The translations under genes were made by a program, and so were the position numbers. From assembly GCF_918698155.1 (NCBI RefSeq), contig NZ_CAKKLX010000034.1, forward strand, positions 1 to 54,554: DNA of 54,554 nucleotides, written 5' to 3'. Shown here piece after piece: positions 24,968 through 33,869 of this stretch; positions within the stretch are counted from its first letter, which is position 1; the number at the start of each line of letters is the position of its first letter. The notes under the pieces were generated by a model. The model was not told where the DNA came from, searched no databases, and saw nothing but the letters and a program-made list of their open reading frames with translations. This DNA comes from Roseomonas sp. CECT 9278. Lineage in GTDB: Bacteria; Pseudomonadota; Alphaproteobacteria; Acetobacterales; Acetobacteraceae.

Positions 24968-26221
24968 ATGACCCCCGCCCGCACCGCCTTCGCCGCCGCC
25001 GCCCATGCCCGCGCGCCGGAGGTCGCCGCCCTCACCCGCCGGCTGATCGCCGTGCCCTCCCCGAACCCGCCGGGCGACGTGCGCGCCTGCGCCGAGGCCT
25101 GCGCCAGCCTGCTGCGCGACCTGGCGCCGGATGCCGAGGTGTCGCTGCACGCGACCTCGGCGGAGGTGACGAATGTCGTGGCCCGCATCGCCGGCGCCGG
25201 GCCCGGGCGCATCCTGGCCTTCAACGGCCACCTCGATACCTACCCGGTCAACGAGGCGCTGCCCTGGACGGTCGATCCGCTGGGTGGCGAGATCCGCGAC
25301 GGGCGGCTGTTCGGGCGCGGCGCGGCCGACATGAAGGGCGGCATCGCGGCCGCCATCCTGGCCTTCGCGCTGCTGGCCCAACACCGGGCGGATTGGCGGG
25401 GGGAGGCGTTGCTGACCCTGGCGGGGGACGAGGAATCGATGGGCCCGCTCGGCACCAAATGGCTGCTCGACCACGTGCCGGGCCTGGCGCAGGCGCAGGC
25501 GGTGATCATCGGCGATGCCGGCTCGCCCCGCGTGCTGCGCTTCGGCGAGAAGGGCTTCCTGTGGATCGAGCTGGAGGCCACCGGCACCGCCGCCCACGGC
25601 GCGCATGTGCATCTGGGCGAGAACGCGATCGACCGGCTGCGCGCCGCGCTCGATGTCGTGGCGGGGCTGCGCGACCTGCCGGTGGCCGCGCCGCCGGCCG
25701 TCACCGCCGCCATCGCGGCCGCGCAGCCGATCAGCGAGGCCCTGGCCGGTGCCGGCGAGGCGCGGGTGCTGGGCAGCGTCACGGTGAATATCGGGCGGAT
25801 CGACGGCGGCACGGCGCCCAACCTGGTCCCGGCCGCGGCGCGCGCCGCCTGCGACATCCGCCTGCCGGTCGGCGTCGCGGCCGCCCAGGTGGAAGCGGCC
25901 CTGGCCGCCGGGCTCGGCCCGCTGCCGGGCATTGCGTGGCGCGTGCTGCGCTGCTTCGAAGCGAACCATACCGACCCCGCCGCCGACATCGTCCGCGCCA
26001 CCCATGCCGCGGCCGAGGAAGTGCTGGGCGGCCCGGTCGCCGTGAACATGCGCGTCGGCGGCTCCGATGCGCGCTGGTTCCGCATGCTGGGCCTGCCGAC
26101 CGTGGTCTATGGCCCCACCCCGCACAACATGGGCGGCGCCGATGAATGGGCCGATGTGGCCGAGCTGGAGGCGGTGGCCCGGGTGCAGGCGCTCGCGGCG
26201 TTTGATTTCCTGGCCGGCTGA
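24968..26221 (+). CDS. M20 family metallopeptidase (ArgE/DapE-like)
   Basis: This 417-residue cytoplasmic amidohydrolase has metal ligands in NGHLDTYPV (H88, D90), GRGAADMKGG (D121), DEESMG (E155/E156), GDAGS and a C-terminal TPHNMGG. The dimerisation domain shows GTAAHGAHVHLGENAI. The family includes acetylornithine deacetylase, succinyl-diaminopimelate desuccinylase and dipeptidases. Context does not settle the substrate; it is not beside other dap or arg genes. The tRNA gene begins 20 bases after its stop. Confidence 0.85.
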   Translation: MTPARTAFAAAAHARAPEVAALTRRLIAVPSPNPPGDVRACAEACASLLRDLAPDAEVSLHATSAEVTNVVARIAGAGPGRILAFNGHLDTYPVNEALPWTVDPLGGEIRDGRLFGRGAADMKGGIAAAILAFALLAQHRADWRGEALLTLAGDEESMGPLGTKWLLDHVPGLAQAQAVIIGDAGSPRVLRFGEKGFLWIELEATGTAAHGAHVHLGENAIDRLRAALDVVAGLRDLPVAAPPAVTAAIAAAQPISEALAGAGEARVLGSVTVNIGRIDGGTAPNLVPAAARAACDIRLPVGVAAAQVEAALAAGLGPLPGIAWRVLRCFEANHTDPAADIVRATHAAAEEVLGGPVAVNMRVGGSDARWFRMLGLPTVVYGPTPHNMGGADEWADVAELEAVARVQALAAFDFLAG

Positions 26222-26241
26222 GGGCAATCACACAGGCGCAT

Positions 26242-26314
26242 GGGCCTGTAGCTCAATGGTCAGAGCGGACCGCTCATAACGGTTTGGTTGCAGGTTCGAG
26301 TCCTGCCGGGCCCA
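26242..26314 (+). tRNA. tRNA with CAT anticodon, probably tRNA-Ile2 (lysidine type)
   Basis: A complete cloverleaf can be drawn. The acceptor arms are GGGCCTG and CGGGCCC (one G-T pair), the D stem GCTC/GAGC, the anticodon stem GACCG/CGGTT with loop CTCATAA, and the T stem GCAGG/CCTGC with loop TTCGAGT; the discriminator is A. CCA is not encoded. A CAT anticodon can mean Met, initiator Met or Ile2. The variable region TTGGTTG resembles Ile2 (CAT, modified by TilS) more than elongator Met, and the first pair G-C rules out a typical initiator. Amino-acid identity is a judgement. Confidence 0.9.
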
Positions 26315-26324
26315 TGCGACCCCG

Positions 26325-28355
26325 CTACAGGATGAAGTCCCCCACCTGCAGCGGCACGTTGCCGGCGATGCGGATGGAGAACTCCGCGGTGCCCGCCGCG
26401 CCGTCGGTATTGCCGTACAGGTAGGTATCCCCGCCGATCACCTGGCTGCGCAGCTGCGCCGTGCCGGTGAAGGCCGCCGCGGTGCCGATGTAGGTGAAGG
26501 CCTGGTTGCCCGCGGCCACCACATCCGCGTCGATCAGGAACACATCGATGCGATCGAGCTGCGCGCGGGAGAAATCGGCGATGCGGTCACGCACCTGGCC
26601 CGGGGCGCCGCTGTCGGTGGCGGCGCTGAAGCGGAACAGGTCGGCCCCGACCCCGCCGCGCAGGATGTCCGCGCCCGCGCCGCCGGTCAGCGTGTCATTG
26701 CCGATCTCGCCCGACAGCATGTCGTTGCCGCCGGCGCCCGCCAGCAGGTCGTTGCCGTTGCGCCCCACCAGGGTGTTCGCCTGGTCGTCGCCGGTCAGCG
26801 TATCGTTGGCGCCGCTGCCCGCGACCCATTCGATGTTCGCGAAGTCGTCGCCCAGCGCATCGCCGCCGAAGGCCTCGCGGGTCGCGAGGTTCACGTTCAC
26901 CGCCAGGACCGATCCCAGGTAGTCGAGCTGGTCGCGCAACCCGTCCCCGCCATCGATCACGTCGGGCTGCGCGCCGGGGCGCAGGATGTCGTCGCCGGCC
27001 CCGCCGTCGAGCGTATCGGCGCCGGCATTGCCCTCGATCAGGTCGTTGCCGGCCCCGCCCTGCATCAGGTCGGCGTCGTTGTCGCCCTGCATGACGTCGC
27101 GCTTCAGCCCCCCCAGCAGCGTGTCGTTGCCGTCGCCGCCGAAGATGCGCCCGTTCAGCACCACGCCGTCGGTGCCGTCATACAGGTCCGCCGCGCCGCC
27201 CAGGCCGATATTGCCCAGGATGGTGCCGGCGTTGAACACCTGCTCGATCGTGATGGTGCCGAACACCGCGTCGGTCTCGCCGCCGATCCGCCCGGTGTTG
27301 TTCAGCACGTTGACGCCATTGGCCCCCGACGCGCCGCTGAAGATGAAGACGCGCTCGATGTCGCCGTCGTTCTGCACCAGGGCGGAGCGGCCATCGATGG
27401 TGACGCCGTTGATGCTGCCGGTGTTGATCAGCACGATCGCCTCGGACCCGCTGGTGGCGAAGCCGCGCCCGCCGGCGCCGTCGCCCGACAGCGTGCCCTC
27501 GTTGACCACGGTCACGCTGTTCGCGCTGTCCAGCACCAGGCCGTTCTCGCGCCCGGTGATGGTGCCGGTGTTGAACACCGTCATCTGCGCGTCGTTGGAG
27601 ACCAGCACGCCCTGGATGCCGCCCTCGATGCTGCCGCTGTTGGACAGGGTGCCGCCCTGGGAGGACAGCAGCACCCCCGCCACGCCGCCCGAGATGCGCC
27701 CGTCATTGCCGATGAAGGCGGCGTCGGCGTTGATGTCCACGCCGACGGTGCCGCCGGTGATGGTGCCGCTGTTGAAGACACGCGCATCGGCGCCGCCGAT
27801 GGTCACGCCATCGAACCGGCTGCCGCTGATCGTGCCGCTGTTGTCGACGCGGGTATTGGCGGTCAGCGACGACACGCCGTTCTCCCAGCCCGAGAGCCGG
27901 CCGCTGTTCACCAGCACGTTCGGGCCGGTGCCGGAATTGGCCAGCGTGCTGTTGCCGAACACCACCGCGCCGGTGCCCGTCGAACCCGTGAGGCCGCCGG
28001 AGACGATCTCCCCGGCATTGGTCACGCTGTGGCCAAGGCCGATCAGCGCGATGCCGGATCCGACCCCGCCCTGCACATAGCCGCCGGCGCCGATGTCGAT
28101 GCGCGCGCCCACCGTCGGCGACGGCCCGATCTGGTCGAGGCGGATGCCGTCCGCCCCCGCGGCGTAGATCGTGCCGAGGATGGTCAGGTCGTTCGCCAGG
28201 CGCTGCAGCAGCACGACGGGGGAATTCGACCCGGTCGTGGTCAGCGTGGCGTCGGCGCCCACGAACATGCGGTCGGATTCGGTGGCGCCCAGCGTGTACA
28301 GCGGCGTGGAGGCGGCCGTTCCCGCCTGGTTGGTCAGGACGATCGTATTGGCCAT
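26325..28355 (-). CDS. Large RTX protein with N-terminal beta-helix repeats
   Basis: In this 676-residue protein, about 60-390 is built of irregular repeats of the type NSGTITG-x-GV, as in autotransporter or haemagglutinin beta-helices. About 395-600 carries RTX motifs (GGDGNDTLLGG, GGAGNDLIEG, GEIGNDTLTGG). The end (LFRFSAATDSGAPGQVRDRIADF to the C-terminus) matches the C-terminal RTX/serralysin-like domain that precedes type I secretion signals. There is no N-terminal signal and no autotransporter barrel, so type I export to the surface or medium is likely. It is probably an adhesin or surface-layer component. GGGAGA lies upstream of the ATG at 28355. It faces the tRNA with only ten bases between. 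Confidence 0.78.
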   Translation of the reverse strand: MANTIVLTNQAGTAASTPLYTLGATESDRMFVGADATLTTTGSNSPVVLLQRLANDLTILGTIYAAGADGIRLDQIGPSPTVGARIDIGAGGYVQGGVGSGIALIGLGHSVTNAGEIVSGGLTGSTGTGAVVFGNSTLANSGTGPNVLVNSGRLSGWENGVSSLTANTRVDNSGTISGSRFDGVTIGGADARVFNSGTITGGTVGVDINADAAFIGNDGRISGGVAGVLLSSQGGTLSNSGSIEGGIQGVLVSNDAQMTVFNTGTITGRENGLVLDSANSVTVVNEGTLSGDGAGGRGFATSGSEAIVLINTGSINGVTIDGRSALVQNDGDIERVFIFSGASGANGVNVLNNTGRIGGETDAVFGTITIEQVFNAGTILGNIGLGGAADLYDGTDGVVLNGRIFGGDGNDTLLGGLKRDVMQGDNDADLMQGGAGNDLIEGNAGADTLDGGAGDDILRPGAQPDVIDGGDGLRDQLDYLGSVLAVNVNLATREAFGGDALGDDFANIEWVAGSGANDTLTGDDQANTLVGRNGNDLLAGAGGNDMLSGEIGNDTLTGGAGADILRGGVGADLFRFSAATDSGAPGQVRDRIADFSRAQLDRIDVFLIDADVVAAGNQAFTYIGTAAAFTGTAQLRSQVIGGDTYLYGNTDGAAGTAEFSIRIAGNVPLQVGDFIL

Positions 28356-28384
28356 GGCGCGCCGTCTCCCGTTCTCGTGAGGAC

Positions 28385-28415
28385 AGACTGCGACATCGCA
28401 ACGATACTGTGCAAG
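28385..28415 (-). promoter_or_regulatory. AT-richer stretch with small palindrome upstream of the RTX adhesin gene
   Basis: The leader of the 26325-28355 gene contains the palindrome TGCGACATCGCA (28389-28400) and a TTGCAC hexamer on the minus strand further upstream. It is a plausible promoter/operator region, but no convincing -10 element is visible. Confidence 0.22.
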
Positions 28416-28457
28416 GAAGGGTGTGGCCCCGGGTGGCCGGGCGCAGCGCCCGCGGCG

Positions 28458-28895
28458 CTACATCAGGAGCAGCGCCACCCCCGCGCCGGCCGCGCCCAGC
28501 AGGGCCAGCCCGCGCGCGATGCGCCGCCGCGGCACCGGCTTGGGCCGCGGCCTGGTCCGGGGCGACAGGCCCGGCGGCGGTGCCCTGCGGAAGGCCCGGC
28601 GCAGCGCCGGCCAGGCCGCGGCCGGCAGGGCGCGCGAGGCCGCGAGCGCCGGCGCCGACCCCTCCGCCCGCGCCGCCACGATGCGTTCGCGGTACCGTCC
28701 GGCCTGGTCGTCGTAGCGGGAGGCGACCACCACCACCACCAGGCGCGGGTCCGCCAGGGCCTGCGTGAGTTCGCGGAAGCGCCACTGCGCCGCCTCCAGC
28801 CCGCCATGCGCGCTGTCGGTGTACCATTGGCCGTGCCGGATGCCGCCGCCGGGGATGGTGGCCAGCAGCATCACCTCGAAGGTCTCGGGCTCCAT
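28458..28895 (-). CDS. Hypothetical protein with C-terminal membrane anchor
   Basis: This 145-residue protein is not recognised. The first 75 residues look globular (TFEVMLLATIPGGGIRHGQW, then RFRELTQAL, LVVVVVASRYDDQAGRY). A proline/arginine-rich linker follows, then a short hydrophobic tail (ARGLALLGAAGAGVALLLM) that could anchor it in the membrane. The third-position GC bias supports coding. It is divergent from ettA. Another in-frame ATG upstream would run into the promoter region of ettA, so the start at 28895 is preferred. Confidence 0.6.
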   Translation of the reverse strand: MEPETFEVMLLATIPGGGIRHGQWYTDSAHGGLEAAQWRFRELTQALADPRLVVVVVASRYDDQAGRYRERIVAARAEGSAPALAASRALPAAAWPALRRAFRRAPPPGLSPRTRPRPKPVPRRRIARGLALLGAAGAGVALLLM

Positions 28896-28991
28896 GGCGG
28901 GCTCCGTCGCCGTGTCTCGCGGGCTGCTTGGCGCGGTGGGGCTGCCCCTGTAGAACCCCGCCTTCCCAGACGAGACGCAGGTCCCCGCACC

Positions 28992-30671
28992 ATGGCCGCC
29001 TACCAGTACGTCTATGTGATGAAAGACCTTACCAAGTCCTATCCGGGCGGACGTGAGATCTTCAAAGGCATCACCCTGTCCTTCCTGCCGGGGGTGAAGA
29101 TTGGCGTGCTGGGCCCGAACGGCGCCGGCAAGTCCACGCTGATGCGCATCATGGCCGGCCAGGACAAGGAATTCGGCGGCGAGGCCTGGGCGGCCGAGGG
29201 CGTGCGCGTGGGCTACCTCAGCCAGGAGCCGGAACTCGACCCCAACCTGACGGTCGGCGAGAATGTGCGCCTGGCCTTCGCCGAGCTGAATGGCTGGATG
29301 GCGCGCTTCAACGAAATCTCCGAGAAATTCGCCGAGGAGATGTCGGAAGACGAGATGAACACCCTGCTCGCCGAACAGGCCGAGCTGCAGGAGAAGATCG
29401 ACGCCGCCAATGGCTGGGAGATCGACCGCCAGGTCGAGATCGCGCTGGACGCGCTGCGCTGCCCGCCGCCCGAGGCCGCGGTGACCAACCTGTCGGGCGG
29501 CGAGCGCCGCCGGGTCGCGCTGTGCCGGCTGCTGCTGGAAAAGCCCGACATGCTGCTGCTGGATGAGCCGACCAACCACCTCGATGCGGAATCCGTGTCG
29601 TGGCTGGAGCGCACGCTGAAGGACTACACGGGCACGGTGTTGATCGTGACCCACGACCGCTACTTCCTGGACAACGTGACGTCGTGGATTCTCGAGGTCG
29701 ATCGCGGCCGCGGCATTCCGTATGAGGGCAACTACTCCACCTACCTGGAGCAGAAGCGCAAGCGCATGGCGCAGGAGGAGCGCGAGGAGAGCGCGCGCCA
29801 GCGCCAGCTCGCCGAGGAACGCGACTGGATCGGGCGCAGCCCGTCGGCCCGCCAGGCGAAGTCCAAGGCGCGCATCGCGGCCTATGAGGACCTGCTGCGC
29901 GCGTCCCAGGACAAGGCGCCCGACCCGACCGAGATCGCCATCCCGCCCGCCCCGCGCCTGGGCAACACCGTCATCGTCGCGGAGGGGCTGCGCAAGGGCT
30001 ACGGCAATGCCCTGCTGATCGACGAGCTGTCCTTCAAGCTGCCGCCCGGCGGCATCGTCGGCGTGATCGGCCCGAACGGCGCGGGCAAGACCACGCTGTT
30101 CAAGATGATCATGGGCCGCGAGCAGCCGGACGCCGGCACGCTGGTGGTGGGTGAGAGCGTGCAGCTCGGCTACGTCGACCAGTCCCGCGACAGCCTCGAT
30201 GACAGCAAGTCGGTCTGGCAGGAGATCTCGGGCGGCGAGGACATGATCACGATCGGCAAGCGGTCGGTGCCCTCCCGCGCGTACTGCGCGGCCTACAACT
30301 TCAAGGGCGGCGACCAGCAGAAGAAGGTCGGTTCGCTGTCGGGCGGCGAGCGCAACCGCGTGCACCTGGCCAAGATGCTCAAGCGCGAGCACAACGTGCT
30401 GCTGCTCGACGAACCGACCAACGACCTCGACGTGGAAACCCTGCGCGCGCTGGAAAACGCGCTGATGGATTTCGCCGGCTGCGCGGTGATCATCTCGCAC
30501 GACCGCTTCTTCCTCGACCGCCTCGCCACGCACATCCTGGCCTTCGAAGGCGACAGCCACGTCGAGTGGTTCGAGGGGAATTTCGAGGCCTACGAAGAGG
30601 ACAAGCGACGTCGACTCGGCGAACACGCCACCGACCCGCACCGGATCAAGTACAAGCCGCTCGCCAGGTGA
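28992..30671 (+). CDS. ettA: Energy-dependent translational throttle protein EttA (ABC-F)
   Basis: This 559-residue soluble ABC-F protein has two ATPase domains and no membrane segments. The first Walker A is GPNGAGKST at 41-49, followed by signature LSGGERRRVALCRLLL and DEPTNHLDAESV. The inter-domain linker contains the charged QKRKRMAQEEREESARQRQL. The second domain has GPNGAGKTT, LSGGERNRVHLAKML and DEPTNDLDVETL. EttA binds the ribosomal E site and gates the first elongation step according to the ATP/ADP ratio. Length and linker match EttA rather than Uup. Confidence 0.95.
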   Translation: MAAYQYVYVMKDLTKSYPGGREIFKGITLSFLPGVKIGVLGPNGAGKSTLMRIMAGQDKEFGGEAWAAEGVRVGYLSQEPELDPNLTVGENVRLAFAELNGWMARFNEISEKFAEEMSEDEMNTLLAEQAELQEKIDAANGWEIDRQVEIALDALRCPPPEAAVTNLSGGERRRVALCRLLLEKPDMLLLDEPTNHLDAESVSWLERTLKDYTGTVLIVTHDRYFLDNVTSWILEVDRGRGIPYEGNYSTYLEQKRKRMAQEEREESARQRQLAEERDWIGRSPSARQAKSKARIAAYEDLLRASQDKAPDPTEIAIPPAPRLGNTVIVAEGLRKGYGNALLIDELSFKLPPGGIVGVIGPNGAGKTTLFKMIMGREQPDAGTLVVGESVQLGYVDQSRDSLDDSKSVWQEISGGEDMITIGKRSVPSRAYCAAYNFKGGDQQKKVGSLSGGERNRVHLAKMLKREHNVLLLDEPTNDLDVETLRALENALMDFAGCAVIISHDRFFLDRLATHILAFEGDSHVEWFEGNFEAYEEDKRRRLGEHATDPHRIKYKPLAR

Positions 30672-30753
30672 GGCCGGCGACGCCGGAGCCGTCCTTGTCG
30701 TTCTGCGGGCCAGCCGCGATCCGGCGCGCACGCCCCTGCGCCGGAGAGCGCAG

Positions 30754-31278
30754 ATGAGCGCGGCCATGCAGGCGCTGAAGTCGAGCCGCATCGTCAACAC
30801 CGATCGGCTGATGCTGATCCCGCCGGGCCGCGAGAACCTGCCGGACCTCATCCGCCTCAAGGCCGATGAGCGCGTGTTCGGATGGATGCTGCACGGCGTG
30901 CGGTCGCCCGAGCGCACGCGCGAGGAGCTGGAGGACGACATCGATTTCTGGGAGGTGCGCGGCTACGGCACCTGGTGCGTCTTCGAACGCGCGAGCGGCG
31001 ATTTCCTGGGCATTTGCGGCCTGATGGAACGCCCCGACGGGCGTGGCATCGCGCTGCGCTACGCGCTGTGGCCGGAATGCCGCGGCAAGGGCTATGCGCG
31101 GGAGGCGGCGCGCGCGGCCCTGGCCTTCGGCCATGCGGCAGGGCTGGCGCGCATCATCGCCGTGGCGCGCTACACGAACCATGCCTCGCGCGCGGTGATG
31201 ACCGATATCGGCATGAGCCCCTGCGCCGACTACACGCGCAAGGGCGAGGCGATGCTGATCTTCGAAAGCCTGGGCTGA
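30754..31278 (+). CDS. GNAT family N-acetyltransferase (RimJ/RimL-like)
   Basis: This 174-residue acetyl-CoA-dependent transferase has TDRLMLIPPG at the N-terminus, as in RimJ/RimL-type proteins. The acetyl-CoA loop is at WPECRGKGYAREAARAAL (Q/R-x2-G-x-G/A version), with the C-terminal beta-bulge NHASRAVMTDIGMSP. A purine-rich CCGGAGAG precedes the ATG. Substrate unknown. It probably follows ettA in the same transcript. Confidence 0.85.
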   Translation: MSAAMQALKSSRIVNTDRLMLIPPGRENLPDLIRLKADERVFGWMLHGVRSPERTREELEDDIDFWEVRGYGTWCVFERASGDFLGICGLMERPDGRGIALRYALWPECRGKGYAREAARAALAFGHAAGLARIIAVARYTNHASRAVMTDIGMSPCADYTRKGEAMLIFESLG

Positions 31279-31340
31279 CCGCCGGCGCCGCCCGGGGCCG
31301 ACCCCCAGGATGCGCCGGACGGCGCCGCTGCGAGCGGTCT

Positions 31341-32321
31341 CTATGCCCCGCCGGCCACCAGCGCCTTCAGCTCCGCCTGGGGCCGCGCGCCGAAATGGCT
31401 GATCGCCTCCGCCGCCGCGACCGAGGCCCAGCGCCCGCATTCCGGCAGCGGCCGCCCCGCGGCCAGCGCGGCGAGGAAGCCCGCGGCATAGGCATCCCCG
31501 GCGCCGGTGGTGTCGACCACGGTGGTGGGCACGACAGCGATGCTGTGCGTCGCCTCGCCCGCCACGATGATGCTGCCCTTCTCGCTGCGCGTCAGCGCCG
31601 CCAGGCCGACATCGCGGCGCGCGGCGGCGGCGGCTTCGTCGAAGGATGGCGTGCGGTACAGCGCGGTGATCTCGGATTCATTGGCGAACAGGATGTCGGC
31701 CTCGTCGCGCACGAAGGCCAGGAAGGCGTCGCGGTGGCGTTCCACGCAGAAGGCATCCGACAGGGTGATAGCGACCTTGCGCCCGGCGGCATGGGCGATG
31801 CGCGCCGCGGCGCGGAACGCCGCCTGCGCGGCCGGCGGGTCGAACAGGTAGCCTTCCAGGTAGGTGACCTGCGCGGCGGCGATGGCGGCGGCATCGAGGT
31901 CGGCCTCCCCGAAGGTCACGCAGGCGCCCAGGAAGGTGTTCATGGTGCGCTGGCCATCGGGCGTGACCAGGATCAGGCAGCGCGCGGTGGGGGCACCGCC
32001 GGACAGCGGCGGCGTCGGGAAGGTCACGCCGGCGGCGGTGATGTCGTGGCGGAACACCTGGCCCAGCGTGTCGTCCGCCACCTTGCCGAGGTAGCCGACC
32101 TTGGCGCCGAGTGCCGCGGCGGCGGCGCAGGTATTGGCCGCCGACCCGCCGCTGCTCTCCATGCCGGGGCCCATGGCGGCGTAGATCGCCTCGGCCTGGT
32201 CGGTGCCGATCAGCGCCATGCCGCCCTTGGCCATGCCGTGGCGGGCCAGGAAGGCATCGTCGGATCGCGCCAGCACGTCGACGATGGCGTTGCCGATGCC
32301 GAGGATATCGAGGGTGGTCAT
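31341..32321 (-). CDS. PfkB family carbohydrate/nucleoside kinase (adenosine kinase-like)
   Basis: This 326-residue ribokinase-fold enzyme has the N-terminal GIGNAIVDVLA, substrate-binding GGSAANT, and the catalytic signature DTTGAGDAYAAGFLAAL near the C-terminus with the base Asp. Overall it resembles the adenosine kinase-like PfkB proteins that are common in alphaproteobacteria, but fructo- or ribokinase activity is not excluded. The ATG at 32321 gives the family N-terminus. Confidence 0.88.
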   Translation of the reverse strand: MTTLDILGIGNAIVDVLARSDDAFLARHGMAKGGMALIGTDQAEAIYAAMGPGMESSGGSAANTCAAAAALGAKVGYLGKVADDTLGQVFRHDITAAGVTFPTPPLSGGAPTARCLILVTPDGQRTMNTFLGACVTFGEADLDAAAIAAAQVTYLEGYLFDPPAAQAAFRAAARIAHAAGRKVAITLSDAFCVERHRDAFLAFVRDEADILFANESEITALYRTPSFDEAAAAARRDVGLAALTRSEKGSIIVAGEATHSIAVVPTTVVDTTGAGDAYAAGFLAALAAGRPLPECGRWASVAAAEAISHFGARPQAELKALVAGGA

Positions 32322-32381
32322 GCGGGGGGCGCCTTGCCGGAATGAGGGATGCCGCATAGCGGCGGCGCCGGCCGGGGGCAA

Positions 32382-33689
32382 CTAGCGCGGGAAGAAGCGG
32401 TTCGCCGGCATGTCCAGCCCCAGGTGCCCGCGCAGCGTCGTCGCGGTGTACTGCCGGCGGAACAGGCCGCGGCGCTGCAACTCGGGCACCACCTCGTCCA
32501 CGAAGCCGTCGAAGGCGCCGGGGAACCAGGCGGGCAGGATGTTGAAGCCGTCCGCCGCGCCGCTTTCGAACCATTCCTGCAGGGTGTCGGCGATGTCGGC
32601 GACGGTGCCGGCCATGACCCAGTGGCCGCGCGCCGCGCCGGTCAGGTTGTGCATGTCGCGCCAGGTCATGCCCTCGCGCTTGGCCTTGGCCAGCATGGCG
32701 CGGGCGAAGCCGTGCGAGGTGTCGGGCAGCGGCAGGTCGGGCACCTTGTCGTCCAGCGCGAAGCCCGAGACATCGATGCCGAGCCGCCCCGACAGCAGCG
32801 ACGCCGCGTTGGTCGAGGTGACGAAGGATTGCAGCTGGTCGAGCGTGTCGCGCGCTTCCTGCCGCGTGCGGCCCAGGATGGGCATGACGCCGGGCAGCAC
32901 CGCGATCTCCTGCGGCGCGCGCCCGTAGCGCGGCATGCGGTCCTTCAGGGAGGCGTAGGCGGCCTTGGCTTCATCGAGATCCTGCACCACGGAGAACACG
33001 ACATCCGCCGTGCGGGCGGCCAGGTTCAGCCCGGGTTCCGACGACCCCGCCTGCAGCACGATCGGCCGCCCCTGCGGGCAGCGCCCGATATTGAGCGGGC
33101 CCTTCACCTTGAAGAACTCGCCCTCGTGGTCGAGCGCGCGGACCTTCGCACCGTCGATGTAGCGGCCGGTGTCGCGTTCCGCGACGATGGCGCCGTCGTC
33201 CCAGCAATCCCACAGCCCGGTCACGACATCGATGAATTCCTCCGCCACGCGGTAGCGCGCGTCATGCGGCGGGTGCTGGCGGCCGAAATTCGGCGCGGAT
33301 CGCGGGTTGGACGACGTCACGGCATTCCACGCCGCCCGCCCGCCGGTCAGGTGGTCCAGCGATGCATAGAAGCGCGCGACGTTGAAGGGTTCCTCGTAGG
33401 TCGTGGACATGGTGGCGCCCAGGCCGAGATGCGTGGTGGTCGCGGCGAGTGCGGCCAGCATCGTGATCGGTTCGAAGCGCGCGGTGAAGGATGGGTGGTC
33501 GTTGACGCCGGCCGCCAGGCCATCGCCCAGGAACAGCAGGTCGAAGCAGCCGCGTTCGGCGATGCGCGCGATGTGCTGGATGACCGGCAGGGACTGGAAG
33601 CTGTCATAGGCGCCGGGCATGCGCCAGCCGGCGATGTGGTTGCCGGTGCCCAGCACGAACACGCCCAGATGCATCTGCCGCTGCGCCAT
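32382..33689 (-). CDS. LLM class flavin-dependent monooxygenase (NtaA/SnaA/DszA type), copy 1
   Basis: This 435-residue enzyme uses reduced flavin from a separate reductase. Family features are AERGCFDLLFLGD near the N-terminus, TTTHLGLGATMSTTYEEPFNVAR, the HLTGGRAAWNAVTS block, EFFKVKGPLN, and VLQAGSSEPG. Members oxidise nitrilotriacetate, sulfonates, dibenzothiophene sulfone and other small compounds. Two adjacent ATGs occur at 33692 and 33689; the GGAGG just upstream gives better spacing to 33689. It is a paralogue of the gene at 39251, sharing the tail VVPELQRRGLFR and PANRF. Confidence 0.88.
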   Translation of the reverse strand: MAQRQMHLGVFVLGTGNHIAGWRMPGAYDSFQSLPVIQHIARIAERGCFDLLFLGDGLAAGVNDHPSFTARFEPITMLAALAATTTHLGLGATMSTTYEEPFNVARFYASLDHLTGGRAAWNAVTSSNPRSAPNFGRQHPPHDARYRVAEEFIDVVTGLWDCWDDGAIVAERDTGRYIDGAKVRALDHEGEFFKVKGPLNIGRCPQGRPIVLQAGSSEPGLNLAARTADVVFSVVQDLDEAKAAYASLKDRMPRYGRAPQEIAVLPGVMPILGRTRQEARDTLDQLQSFVTSTNAASLLSGRLGIDVSGFALDDKVPDLPLPDTSHGFARAMLAKAKREGMTWRDMHNLTGAARGHWVMAGTVADIADTLQEWFESGAADGFNILPAWFPGAFDGFVDEVVPELQRRGLFRRQYTATTLRGHLGLDMPANRFFPR

Positions 33690-33869
33690 CATGCCCTCCG
33701 CCTTGCGTGACGACAGCGTGACCGCGTCGCGGCGCGCCGGCAAGTCGCGGTTCCGTCGCATGGCCGACGCTGAATCTTAACGGGCAGCCGCCTTGTTGCG
33801 GGGGTGGTTGAAGGAACACCTTGCGGCCCGAAACGCCGCCCAGTCGGCGCCGCGCCAGGAGACAGCCGC

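Noticed and set aside
26242..26314. tRNA as an integration site for a mobile island
   Set aside because: No integrase gene is nearby and no direct repeat of the tRNA 3' end was found by eye in the surrounding sequence.
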